Shown: positions 53,663 to 61,908 of the stretch, one piece after another | Layout: every line of letters begins with the position of its first letter | Position numbering within the stretch: the stretch's first letter is position 1 | Assembly (NCBI RefSeq): GCF_000716535.1 | Contig: NZ_JNWV01000003.1 | Coordinates: 1-64,000, forward strand | Source: Streptomyces flaveolus | GTDB taxonomy: Bacteria; Actinomycetota; Actinomycetes; Streptomycetales; Streptomycetaceae | DNA: 64,000 bases | Reading direction: 5' to 3' | Made by a program: the position numbers and the translations under genes | Notes under the pieces: generated by a model | Told to the model about the DNA's origin: nothing | Databases searched by the model: none | What the model saw: the letters and a program-made list of their open reading frames with translations, nothing else

Positions 53663-54229
53663 TCAGCCGGCGGCGGCCACCGCCTTGAACTCGGTCAGCG
53701 CTTCACGCACCAGGTGCACCAGGTCGCGGTCCTCGGCCGCCTCCAACCAGCGTTCGTAGCCGATCTTGAACACGGCCACGCCCGCTTCGGCCGCGAGGCT
53801 CGCGGCTGGCTCCGGGACGCCGCGCCCGCGCAGGGTGCCGGCGAGCGCGGCCGACAGGGAGGCGAGTTTGATCAGCTCGCGCTCCTTGAGCTCCGCGTTC
53901 GCCGTGATCACGGCGTGCCGGGCGCGCGCGAACACGCGGCGGCCGGCGAAGACCTCCGAGACCGCGTCGAGTCCGGCGGCCAGGGCCTGGATCGGCGCCG
54001 TGTCAACCGGTGTGCCGGCGACCGCCCGCACGAACAGTTCTTCCAACTCTCCCGAGCCGCCGAACAGCACCTCGCGCTTGTCGGCGTAGTGGCGGAAGAA
54101 GGTCCGCTCGGTCAGCCCGGCCCGCTTGGCGATCTCCGCCACGGTGGTCTGCTCGTACCCGCGCTCGCCGTAGAGCTCCAACGCCGCTTCCGCCAGGCGC
54201 TCGCGCGCGTTCGGCTGCCATCTGCCCAT
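53663..54229 (-). CDS. TetR-family repressor divergent from SDR gene
   Basis: A 188-residue regulator starting at ATG 54229. The N-terminal helix-turn-helix (LELYGERGYEQTTVAEIAKRAGLTERTFFRHYADKREV) is clear; the C-terminal ligand domain is generic. The intergenic region has two near-identical 18-base sites over the promoter of the divergent SDR gene, and one lies just upstream of this start, so autoregulation plus repression of the SDR gene is likely. Confidence 0.9.
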   Translation of the reverse strand: MGRWQPNARERLAEAALELYGERGYEQTTVAEIAKRAGLTERTFFRHYADKREVLFGGSGELEELFVRAVAGTPVDTAPIQALAAGLDAVSEVFAGRRVFARARHAVITANAELKERELIKLASLSAALAGTLRGRGVPEPAASLAAEAGVAVFKIGYERWLEAAEDRDLVHLVREALTEFKAVAAAG

Positions 54230-54246
54230 GCGGCAGATCCTACGCG

Positions 54247-54296
54247 ATGACAGTGACTGACATCGGGTGCTAGGGTCCATGACAGTCACTGACATC
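54247..54296 (+). promoter_or_regulatory. Promoter with doubled TetR operators
   Basis: Site 1 (54247-54264) is ATGACAGTGACTGACATC; site 2 (54279-54296) differs only by one base in the centre. Each contains the dyad CAGT-N-ACTG. TGACAG at 54248-54253, a 17-base spacer and TAGGGT at 54271-54276 form the SDR promoter, so site 1 covers the -35 and site 2 the start point. The centres are 32 bp apart, about three helix turns. Confidence 0.75.
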
Positions 54297-54315
54297 AAGA
54301 GTCTGGGGTTCTCCC

Positions 54316-55239
54316 ATGCGTTACTTCGTGACCGGGGCGTCCGGCTGGATCGGCTCCGCCCTCGTGCCCGACCTCATCGGGGCGGGACACCAGGTCGTCG
54401 GGCTGGCCCGCTCCGACGCCTCCGCCGCCGCGCTCACCGCGGCCGGGGCCGAGGTCGTCCGCGGCACCGTCGACGACCTCGGCGTGCTGCGGGACGCGGC
54501 CGCCGCCTCGGACGGGGTGATCCACCTCGCCTTCAAGCACGACCTGGCCTTCAGCGGCGGCTTCCAGGAGGCGGCCGAGGCCGATCGCCGTGCCGTGGAC
54601 GCCTTCGGTGACGCCCTCGCCGGCACCGGCCGGCCCTTCGTCCTGGCCTCCGGGCTGCTCGGGGTGGCACCCGGGCGGCTCGTGACCGAACGGGACAGGC
54701 CCGCGCTCCACGGCTCGCACTTCTCGATCCGGCAGACCACGGCGGAGGCGACCCTCGCCCTCGCCGAACGCGGTGTCCGCTCGTCCGTGGTGCGGCTCTC
54801 CCCCACCTGCCACGGCGAGGGGGACAACGGTTTCGTCGCGAGTCTGGTCGCCATCGCCCGCGCCAAGGGCGTCTCCGGTCACCCCGGCGACGGCACCACG
54901 CGCTGGCCTGCCGTGCACCGCCTCGACGCCGCACGGCTGTTCCGGCTGGCGGCCGAGAAGGCGCCCGGCGGCTCGGTGCTGCACGGTTCGGCGGAGGAGG
55001 GTGTCGCGCTCCGGGACATCGCGGAAGTGATCGGCCGTCATCTGGATGTGCCGGTGGCCTCCGTGGCGCCGGAGGCCGCTGCCGAGCACTTCGGCTGGCT
55101 GAGCGGCCCGGTCGGCTTCGACGCCGTCGCGTCGAGCGCCCTGACCCGCGAACTGCTGGGCTGGGAACCGGTCCAGCCCGGTCTCCTCGCGGATCTGGAC
55201 GAGGGCCACTATTTCCGCGGCCCCGCCGCCACCGACTGA
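54316..55239 (+). CDS. NAD-dependent epimerase/SDR-type oxidoreductase
   Basis: A 307-residue extended-SDR protein. The nucleotide loop is FVTGASGWIGSALV at residues 4-17. The usual YxxxK is not obvious; SHFSIRQTTAEATLAL occupies that region. Related TetR-linked SDR proteins act on small carbonyl compounds and are often inducible by their substrate. It is controlled by the doubled operator upstream and followed by a strong hairpin. Confidence 0.83.
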   Translation: MRYFVTGASGWIGSALVPDLIGAGHQVVGLARSDASAAALTAAGAEVVRGTVDDLGVLRDAAAASDGVIHLAFKHDLAFSGGFQEAAEADRRAVDAFGDALAGTGRPFVLASGLLGVAPGRLVTERDRPALHGSHFSIRQTTAEATLALAERGVRSSVVRLSPTCHGEGDNGFVASLVAIARAKGVSGHPGDGTTRWPAVHRLDAARLFRLAAEKAPGGSVLHGSAEEGVALRDIAEVIGRHLDVPVASVAPEAAAEHFGWLSGPVGFDAVASSALTRELLGWEPVQPGLLADLDEGHYFRGPAATD

Positions 55240-55283
55240 CCCGACCGGCCGCTCCCGGCACCCCGCTCCGGGCACGAAAAAGC

Positions 55284-55309
55284 CCTGCCGGGCCACATGG
55301 CCCGGCAGG
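55284..55309. terminator. Bidirectional terminator after SDR gene
   Basis: CCTGCCGGGCC at 55284-55294, loop ACAT, GGCCCGGCAGG at 55299-55309. The GAAAAAG run on its left serves as a U-tract for leftward transcripts. Confidence 0.75.
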
Positions 55310-55341
55310 ACTCATCGTTCAGGCGGACGGCCGCCGGTGAC

Positions 55342-55656
55342 GACACCCGGCAGAGCCGACCGGTCTCACCGACCGCCGCCCATCACGACACGGGGCGGAA
55401 CCGACCGGTCCCACCGACCGCCGCCGATGGCGACACCCGGCAGAGCCGACCGGTCCCACCGACCGCCGCCGGTGACGACACCCGCCGGAACCGACAGGTC
55501 CCACCGACCGCCGCCCATCACGACACGGGGCGGAACCGACCGGTCCCACCGACCGCCGCCGATGGCGACACCCGGCAGAGCCGGCCGGTCTCACCGACGA
55601 CCGGCGGTGACGGCACTCGGCGGAACCGACAGGTCTCACCGACCACCGCTAACCGC
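55342..55656. repeat. Seven-copy 45-bp tandem repeat with 135-bp higher-order period
   Basis: Units start at 55342, 55387, 55432, 55477, 55522, 55567 and 55612, each beginning GACAC/GGCAC and sharing ACCGACCGCCGCC-type blocks. The core ACCGGTCCCACCGACC recurs with few changes. Units 1-3 and 4-6 correspond pairwise: units 1 and 4 both end CCCATCAC, units 2 and 5 both end GATGGC. The array therefore grew by a 135-bp block duplication. It lies in the gap between a terminator and the MMPL stop. Because 45 is a multiple of 3, several frames stay open, but none has a convincing start or product. Confidence 0.85.
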
Positions 55657-57829
55657 GGCGGCCGGCCGGATCGCGGTCCTCCTCGCCGCGGACCGGACCG
55701 GAGCCGGCCGTTCCGGTGCGCGTGCCGGCGGCCGACGCCTCCGCCCGGTCGGCGTGGCCCGGCCACCAGGCCGCGTGGCCGATCAGGGCCGTGAGGCTGG
55801 GGGTGAAGAACATCGCCATGACGAACGCGGCCACCGCGATACCGAAGGAGACCGCGAAGCCCATCTCCGAGAGCAGCGAGTTGCCGGCCAGCATCATCGT
55901 GGCGAAGGTCGCCGCCAGGATGAAACCCGCCGCCGCCACGGTCGGCCCGGCGTGCCGGAGCGCCATGCCGGCGGCCTCGCGCGGCTCCCGGCCCGCGCGG
56001 GCCTCCTCACGCAACCGGGCGATCATGAGGATGTTGTAGTCGGTGCCGATCGCGACCACGAAGAGATACATGATCACCGGCAGCATGAACATCAGGCCCG
56101 GGTGCCCCTGCGCGTCCTGGAAGATCCACACGGTGGCGCCGAGGGTGGCGCCGAAGCCGAGGCCCACGGAGGCGATGAGGTACCAGGGCGCCACCACACT
56201 GCGCAGCAGCAGCCCCAGGATCACCATGATCAGGGCGGCGGCGACGGGGAAGACCGTCCGGTAGTCGTGGTTGACCGCCGCGTTGATGTCCTTGTAGATC
56301 GAGGACATGCCGCCGACGAGCGCCTTGGTGCCCTCGGGCGCCGCGGAGTGCGCGACGTCGCGGACCCGGCCCACCGCATCGATCGCCTTGTCCGTCGACG
56401 CCTCGTACTTGAGCGTGACGGTGAAGTCGGCGGTGGTGCCGGCCTTGTTCACTTGGGCCATGCGGGCGTTCGCGACGCCGTCCACGGCACCGAGCTTCTT
56501 CGCGTACGCGTCGAAGGCGGACGTGTCGAGCGGCTTGCCGTCGGTGCTGGACAGGTAGACGTCGGTCGGTGCCGCGGCACCCGCCGAGTAGGCCTTCTGC
56601 ATCTCGTCCTGGACGACCATGGACTCCTTGGTCTTGGGCATGGAGCCCGACGCCAGGTCGAAGGTGGCCTTGTAGCCGAGGGTGCCGAGCGACAGGACGA
56701 GCAGGACGAGGCCGGAGACGACGGCGGTCAGCGCCGGGCGGCGCTGGACGCCCCGGCCGAGGGCGGCGAAGCGCGCGTTCTCGGGCTCCGTCTTCCAGGA
56801 CTTGGAGGGCCAGAAGACCTTCGGCCCGATGAGCGAGACCACGGCCGGGATCAGGGTCAGGCCCGCGACCAGCGTGGCGCCGACCGCGATGGCGAGCGCC
56901 GGGCCCATCTGCTTGAGGAAGCCCAGCGTGGACAGCACCAGGGCGAGGAACGCGATGATGACCGCACCGGCCGCCGACGCGATGGCCTCGCCGACCCGGC
57001 CGACGGCGTTGACCATGGCCTCCTTGGGCTCGTCGCCGGCCCGCAGACTCTCGCGGTAACGGAATATCAGGAACAGGAAGTAGTCCGTGCCCACGCCGAA
57101 GAGCACGACGATCAGGATGGACGAGATCGAGCTGTTGGCCTCCAGCCCGAACAGCTTGGTGGCGTAGGCGATCAGCCCGTTGGCGACGGCGGACACCAGG
57201 CCGATCAGCACCAGGGGCAGGACGGCCAGGATCGGCGCCCGGAAGATGATCAGCAGGGTGATCAGGATGATCCCGAAGGTGCCGATGCCGATCAGCGCCT
57301 CGCCGCGCTTGGACGAGTCCTGCTGGTCGAGCGCCTGCGCGGCGGAACCGCCGAGCTTGGCTTCCAGGTCCGTGCCCTTGGCCAGTTTCTTGGCCTCGTC
57401 ACGCAACTCCTTGGCCGCGTCTGCCTGTTTGGGCTGACCGGCGGTCTTGCTGTCCATCTGGACCAGGGTCAGGTCATACCTGCCGTCCTTGGACGGCCGG
57501 CCGGGGACGACCTTCTGTACCTGGTCGATGTGCTTCTCACCCAGCTCGGAAGTGATCCGGGTGACATCGCGCAGGTCGGCGGCGCTCAGCTTGCCGCCGT
57601 CGGTGCGCTGGTAGAGGACGAGCGCCGACGGCGTGAAGGCGCTGGGGAACGCCTTCTCCTGCAGTTGCGCCGCTTGGATCGACTCGTAACTCTTGGGCAG
57701 AAAGCTGCTCTCGTCACTGTTCGAGGGCAGGGTCGGAGCGGTGGCGACGATGGCCACCGCGGCGATCAGCCACGCCACGATCGTCCAAATGGGATGACGG
57801 ACGACGGCGTTGCCTATTCGTCGGAACAT
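55649..57829 (-). CDS. MMPL/RND-family transporter
   Basis: A 726-residue protein with 11-12 membrane helices and two large extracellular loops, starting at ATG 57829 behind AGGAGG. Typical MMPL features are FLPKSYESIQAAQL after helix 1, FGVGTDYFLFLIFRYRESL near 290, and the matching IGTDYNILMIARLREE near 605, with the Asp-Tyr pairs used for proton coupling. MMPL proteins export lipids, siderophores or antibiotics. TAGGAT at 57944-57949 (minus strand) is a possible -10. The 3' end abuts a tandem-repeat array. Confidence 0.88.
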   Translation of the reverse strand: MFRRIGNAVVRHPIWTIVAWLIAAVAIVATAPTLPSNSDESSFLPKSYESIQAAQLQEKAFPSAFTPSALVLYQRTDGGKLSAADLRDVTRITSELGEKHIDQVQKVVPGRPSKDGRYDLTLVQMDSKTAGQPKQADAAKELRDEAKKLAKGTDLEAKLGGSAAQALDQQDSSKRGEALIGIGTFGIILITLLIIFRAPILAVLPLVLIGLVSAVANGLIAYATKLFGLEANSSISSILIVVLFGVGTDYFLFLIFRYRESLRAGDEPKEAMVNAVGRVGEAIASAAGAVIIAFLALVLSTLGFLKQMGPALAIAVGATLVAGLTLIPAVVSLIGPKVFWPSKSWKTEPENARFAALGRGVQRRPALTAVVSGLVLLVLSLGTLGYKATFDLASGSMPKTKESMVVQDEMQKAYSAGAAAPTDVYLSSTDGKPLDTSAFDAYAKKLGAVDGVANARMAQVNKAGTTADFTVTLKYEASTDKAIDAVGRVRDVAHSAAPEGTKALVGGMSSIYKDINAAVNHDYRTVFPVAAALIMVILGLLLRSVVAPWYLIASVGLGFGATLGATVWIFQDAQGHPGLMFMLPVIMYLFVVAIGTDYNILMIARLREEARAGREPREAAGMALRHAGPTVAAAGFILAATFATMMLAGNSLLSEMGFAVSFGIAVAAFVMAMFFTPSLTALIGHAAWWPGHADRAEASAAGTRTGTAGSGPVRGEEDRDPAGRRG

Positions 57830-58105
57830 GCGGAGGGTCCTCCTGGGAAGGAAGATCACCGCAGCCCGGGGAGCGGTCCCTGGCATCGGCGACCCCGACC
57901 GGCCCGCAACGAACGGCCGGTCGCATGGTTGTCTTGGCCTCACATCCTAGTGACCGTGGACATACATCTTCTCCTCGGATATGCGCGGCCCCCGCCGGAG
58001 GCGAGAACCGGCCGACTTTCCGGACAAGGGCGGGATGAGCTCGGGCGCCGCGGTCGTTGACAGGAGGGCGGGACCGACCGGCGGCGCCGTACCGAGGGAG
58101 CTGAC

Positions 58106-58927
58106 ATGACCGTCCAGGACATCGACCGCGTGGACTTCGTCAAGGAGTGGGAGGAGTGGCACCGGGCCAAGGAGGAGGCCCTGGCCGCACCGCACGGTTT
58201 CCTCGCCATCACCGGCCTGCACTGGCTGGGCCCCGAACCGGCTCGCTTCGACGACGCTCCCGGGGCCTGGTCGTCCGGCGCCGACGGAGTGCTGGTCGAG
58301 CTGGCCGAGGGCGAGGAACTGACCGTCGACGGCACGGTGGTGCGCGGCCGGCACGCGTTCGGGGTCGTCCCCGAGCGGGACAGCCGGTACGCCGGCTGGG
58401 GCGACGCCGTGCTCGAAATCGCCCGGCGCGGCGGCCACGACATCCTGCGCCCCCGCCACCCCGGCAACGCGCTGCGCACCTCCTTCCGGTACACGCCCGC
58501 CTACGCCCCGGACCCGCGCTGGGTCGTCACCGGCCGTTTCCTGCCCTTCGACGAGCCGCGGCCCGTCACGGTCGGCGCCGCCGTGGAGGGTCTGGAGCAC
58601 GTCTACGACTCCCCCGGCCAGGTCGAGTTCGAGCTGTCCGGCGCACGGCACCGCCTCACCGCCTTCGACGGCAAGGGCCCCGGAGGTCTCATGGTGCTGT
58701 TCACCGACAGCACCTCGGGCGTGACGACGTACGCCGCGAACCGCTCCCTGCAGATCGCCGCGCCCGGCCCGGACGGCACGGTCGTCCTCGACTTCAACCG
58801 CGCGACGAACCTGCCGTGCGCCTACACCGACCTGGCGACCTGCCCGCTGCCACCCGCCGGGAACCGGCTGCCGGTCGCGGTCGAGGCGGGCGAGCGCATC
58901 CCTCTGGAGCGGGGCGGCCGGCCCTGA
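58106..58927 (+). CDS. DUF1684 domain protein
   Basis: A 273-residue cytoplasmic protein of the DUF1684 family: VDFVKEWEEWHRAKEEAL near the start, LAITGLHWL, and the C-terminal TTYAANRSLQIAAP...VVLDFNRATNLPCAYT...CPLPPAGNRLPVAVEAGE. Function unknown in this family. It diverges from the MMPL gene and converges on a methyltransferase gene, with 12 bases between stops. Confidence 0.86.
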   Translation: MTVQDIDRVDFVKEWEEWHRAKEEALAAPHGFLAITGLHWLGPEPARFDDAPGAWSSGADGVLVELAEGEELTVDGTVVRGRHAFGVVPERDSRYAGWGDAVLEIARRGGHDILRPRHPGNALRTSFRYTPAYAPDPRWVVTGRFLPFDEPRPVTVGAAVEGLEHVYDSPGQVEFELSGARHRLTAFDGKGPGGLMVLFTDSTSGVTTYAANRSLQIAAPGPDGTVVLDFNRATNLPCAYTDLATCPLPPAGNRLPVAVEAGERIPLERGGRP

Positions 58928-58939
58928 CCCGCACCGCCC

Positions 58940-59806
58940 TCACCCGGTCCCGTCGGCCTGCGACCCCACCCGCCGCGGTCGGCGCCAGACGAACACCTCG
59001 GTGCTCGGGACCCGTTCGGCGAACCGGCCCGCCGGGGAGGCGCTGCCGAGCAGACGGCGCAGGTCCGCCTCGAAGGACTCCCGGTACGGGCCGAACAGGT
59101 GCGGAGCGGAGAAGGACATCGAGAACGTCCAGGCGACGACGTCGTCCGTGGTGCGTACGAGTGCCTGGCCGCCGGGTACGACGTGCCGCTCGGGGCCCGT
59201 GAATCCGGCCCCGGAGAACACCGCCGCCTCACCCCCCGGTGTGCCCTGCGGCAGCAGGCCGCGACCGGCACGGCGGACGGGGCCGAGATACCGCTGGACC
59301 AGATCGGCGATGCCGGCGTAGGGCACGGCCGGGTGCGGCAGGCCCGCGGTCGTACGGCGCTCGGTCTTCAGGTCGGCCAGGTGCACCAGTGCTCCGCCGG
59401 GCCGGAGCATGCCATGGACGGTCCGGGCCACCCGTTCGCGGTCGGTCCAGTGGAAGGACTGGGCGAAGACCGCCACGTCGAACGTGCCGAGGCCGGCCGG
59501 GAGTTGCTCGGCGCGCAGCCGTAGCCAGCGGGTCCTGGCGGCCGGTCCGGCGGTGGCGGCCCGGCGCGTGGCCTCGGTGATCATGCCGGGGTCCGGGTCC
59601 ACGCCGACGGTCTCGCGGAACAGAGGGGCCAGGGGGAGGGTCACGGTGCCCGGTCCGCAGCCCACGTCGAGGAGGCGTCCGGTGCCGTCGGCCGCGAGCA
59701 CCTCGGCGAGCCGCGGGACCAGCCCGGGGGCGTAGGGCAGCCGGCCCTGCTGGTAGTAGGGGGCGGCGCCCGCGAAGAGGGTCTCGTCCCACTCCCAGTC
59801 GGTCAT
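58940..59806 (-). CDS. Class I SAM-dependent methyltransferase
   Basis: A 288-residue protein starting at ATG 59806. Motif I is LLDVGCGPGTVTLPLAP near residue 45, with VGVDPDPGMI and FDVAVFAQSFHWTD following, typical of small-molecule methyltransferases. The acceptor is unknown. The MarR gene lies 83 bases upstream on the same strand. Confidence 0.87.
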   Translation of the reverse strand: MTDWEWDETLFAGAAPYYQQGRLPYAPGLVPRLAEVLAADGTGRLLDVGCGPGTVTLPLAPLFRETVGVDPDPGMITEATRRAATAGPAARTRWLRLRAEQLPAGLGTFDVAVFAQSFHWTDRERVARTVHGMLRPGGALVHLADLKTERRTTAGLPHPAVPYAGIADLVQRYLGPVRRAGRGLLPQGTPGGEAAVFSGAGFTGPERHVVPGGQALVRTTDDVVAWTFSMSFSAPHLFGPYRESFEADLRRLLGSASPAGRFAERVPSTEVFVWRRPRRVGSQADGTG

Positions 59807-59889
59807 CGTGGCCTGTGCCCTTCCGGTGGGGAGCGGTCGTACGGACGACGGTGATGGTGTCACGCCCGGGAGCGGCCGGTCCGCTCGGG

Positions 59890-60378
59890 TCAGCCGGACT
59901 TCCTGGCCCGCCTGCGCGGGGCCGCCGCCCGGATCTCCTCGGTCGCGGCGCGGAACGCGGGGGCCGCGCGGGCGAAGTAATCGAAGATCAGGGCGCGTTG
60001 GTCGGGTGTGTAGTGGGCCAGGACCTCGGCGAGACGGCGGCGGGCCGGGCCCACGACCTCCTCCACGTGGTCGAGCGCGTCCGGGACGGGTTCGACGTGC
60101 ACGCGCCGGCGGTCGGTGGGGTCGGGCGTCCGGCGCGCGTATCCGGCGCGCTCCAGGCGGTCGATCAGCCGGGTGGTGGCCCCGGTGGTGAGCCCGGTGC
60201 GGGTGGCGAGTTCGCCCGAGGTCAGGCTGCCCTCCCGGGTGAGCAGGCTGAGCGCGTACCACTCCGAGGTGTGCAGACCCGCGGCCTCGGCGCTGGCCAG
60301 GCCCTGGAGGCCCACGGCGTCCAGGTACTGACGGAAGATCACGTGTTCGTCGTCCCTGCCGCTCCCGGGATTCGGCAC
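59890..60378 (-). CDS. MarR-family regulator
   Basis: A 162-residue winged-helix regulator. GTG 60378 is preferred because AAGGGG stands 8 bases before it; GTG 60405 in frame is possible. The DNA-binding part is LTSGELATRTGLTTGATTRLIDRLERAGYARRTPDPTDRRRV. It diverges from an SgcJ-like gene, and a 16-base dyad lies between them, so it likely represses both. Confidence 0.88.
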   Translation of the reverse strand: MPNPGSGRDDEHVIFRQYLDAVGLQGLASAEAAGLHTSEWYALSLLTREGSLTSGELATRTGLTTGATTRLIDRLERAGYARRTPDPTDRRRVHVEPVPDALDHVEEVVGPARRRLAEVLAHYTPDQRALIFDYFARAAPAFRAATEEIRAAAPRRRARKSG

Positions 60379-60398
60379 GGTGGACCCCTTCCCAAATC

Positions 60399-60414
60399 TC
60401 TGCACACATGCAGA
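60399..60414. promoter_or_regulatory. MarR-type dyad operator
   Basis: TCTGCA and TGCAGA flank CACA, a perfect inverted repeat 21 bases upstream of the preferred MarR start and directly before TACTGT at 60415-60420, a possible -10 of the SgcJ-like gene. It is a good candidate for autoregulation by the adjacent MarR protein. Confidence 0.6.
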
Positions 60415-60467
60415 TACTGTTCTCAGTAAGACTCTGCGCCAGTCTAACCATGAGGGGGACCTCCGTC

Positions 60468-60920
60468 ATGCCCACATCGCACGACACCACCGCCGTCACC
60501 GCCGTCCTGGACGCACTGGTCGCCGCCTGGAACGAGCACGACGCCGACGCCTACGGCCGCCTCTTCACCGAGGACGCCACCTACGCCACCTATGTCGGCA
60601 CCCTCTACCAGGGACGCCGGGACATCACCGAGAGCCACCGCGTGCTGTTCACGACCTTCCTCAAGGACACCCGGCTCGCGGACGAGGTCGTCGGCATCCG
60701 CTTCCTCGGGCCGGACACGGCGGTGGTCAGCGGACGCGGGGACACGTACAAGGGCAGGCGGCCCCGCCGGCTCGGCAAGGTGCAGACGTACACGCTGACG
60801 CGGGAGGCGGACGGCGCCTGGCGGATCGCCGCCTTCCACAACACCAAGCGCAAGCCGCTGACGGAGGCGGTCTCCTTCCGGTTCGCCCCCGGGCTCGTCC
60901 CCGCGGCCGGCCGGGTGTGA
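60468..60920 (+). CDS. SgcJ/EcaC-family NTF2-like protein
   Basis: A 150-residue NTF2-like protein. ATG 60468 is preceded by GAGGGGGACC; an upstream in-frame ATG at 60450 is less likely. The pattern VLDALVAAWNEHDADAYGRLFTEDATYATYVG and GAWRIAAFHNT is that of the SgcJ/EcaC group, named from enediyne clusters and of uncertain function. It is probably under control of the divergent MarR protein. Confidence 0.85.
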   Translation: MPTSHDTTAVTAVLDALVAAWNEHDADAYGRLFTEDATYATYVGTLYQGRRDITESHRVLFTTFLKDTRLADEVVGIRFLGPDTAVVSGRGDTYKGRRPRRLGKVQTYTLTREADGAWRIAAFHNTKRKPLTEAVSFRFAPGLVPAAGRV

Positions 60921-61060
60921 CCGGGCGCCAGGTCCTCGACTTCGGGGCTCCGGCAGGGCCTGTCGTAAACCGTCCCGGCGGTTTGGTACGTGTCGGTACG
61001 GGTGGCTCCCGCGCCGCCTGGGAGACGGCCGCACGCGGGAGTCGGACGCGGCGGTCCGTG

Positions 61061-61723
61061 TCAGGCGGAGACGCCGGCGAGCGCCGCCGACTTCTGCTGG
61101 ACCTCGGCGATCACACGGGCGCCCCGGTCCGCAGCGGTGTCCAGCCGGACGAGGACGGCCGGGGCCGCGATGGCGGGGAGGAGGTGGCCGTACAGCGCCG
61201 ACATGCGGTCGTCCAGGTCGGCCCAGCCGGCCACGGCCTGCGAGACGAACTGCACGCCGATCCAGGCACCGAGGAAGACCTGGGCGGTCTCCTCGGGGTC
61301 CACGTGCGGCAGCACCTCACCGCGTTCCTTCGCCTCCGTCAGGACGCACGAGGTCATCCGGGCCCAGGCCGGCCAGGCACTGCCGAGGACGTCGCGGCCC
61401 TGGAGGTCGGCCGAGAGCCGGACGCCGGCGAGCAGTACCGGTTCCTGCGGCAGCCGCTTGGCGAGGGTCATGCCCGCGTCCACCCACTCCTGCAATTTGA
61501 GTTCCCGGGGCAGGTGGTACTCGGTCCTCATCTGCTCCTGCAGCACGCCCCGGGCGAGGGCCGCCTTGGAGTCGAAGTGGAAGTACAGGGCGCCCTTGGT
61601 GACACCGGCCCGGTTCAGGATCTCGGCGATGGTGGCGGCCGCGTATCCGCGTTCCGCGAAGACGGCGGCGGCCGCTTCCAGAACAGCACGTCGGGTCCGG
61701 ACAGCTCGTTCCTGCTGCGCCAT
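61061..61723 (-). CDS. ScbR-type gamma-butyrolactone receptor-like TetR regulator
   Basis: The 220-residue protein starts at ATG 61723 behind GGGGGAGGG. Its N-terminal helix-turn-helix (FAERGYAAATIAEILNRAGVTKGALYFHFDSKAALARGVL) and Trp-containing ligand domain (WPAWARMTSCVLTEAKERGEVLPHVDPEETAQVFLGAWIGVQ) match ScbR/ArpA-family autoregulator receptors. No AfsA-type synthase gene is in the window, so the receptor may be orphan or pseudo. An AT-rich AAACCAAAC stretch upstream could be its binding site. Confidence 0.85.
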   Translation of the reverse strand: MAQQERAVRTRRAVLEAAAAVFAERGYAAATIAEILNRAGVTKGALYFHFDSKAALARGVLQEQMRTEYHLPRELKLQEWVDAGMTLAKRLPQEPVLLAGVRLSADLQGRDVLGSAWPAWARMTSCVLTEAKERGEVLPHVDPEETAQVFLGAWIGVQFVSQAVAGWADLDDRMSALYGHLLPAIAAPAVLVRLDTAADRGARVIAEVQQKSAALAGVSA

Positions 61724-61747
61724 GGACCCTCCCCCAAGCTGAAAATT

Positions 61748-61766
61748 AAACCAAACAGCTCGTACC
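61748..61766 (-). promoter_or_regulatory. Possible autoregulatory element upstream of ScbR-type gene
   Basis: AAACCAAACAGCTCGTACC lies 25 bases upstream of the regulator start, in an AT-rich patch unusual for this DNA. AAAC-rich half-sites are a feature of butyrolactone-receptor boxes, but the full consensus is not matched. Confidence 0.3.
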
Positions 61767-61908
61767 CTACCGCACGGCATCTCAACGGAAGGGCGGGCAA
61801 GGGCGGTTCACGCGGACTTGGCACATGCGCCTGACACAGGACGCCCCGGCCGTGGCAGAGGCCGGAATCCGCTTGCGGTGGGACCGGCGCGGCCGGTGAG
61901 CTGACCGG

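Noticed and set aside
55342..55656. CRISPR array
   Set aside because: Units are contiguous with no unique spacers, and no cas genes are present.
55297..55794. Repeat-containing protein encoded by the 45-bp array
   Set aside because: Several frames are open only because the unit is a multiple of three. There is no ribosome site, the start lies inside the terminator hairpin, and the frame runs antisense into MMPL.
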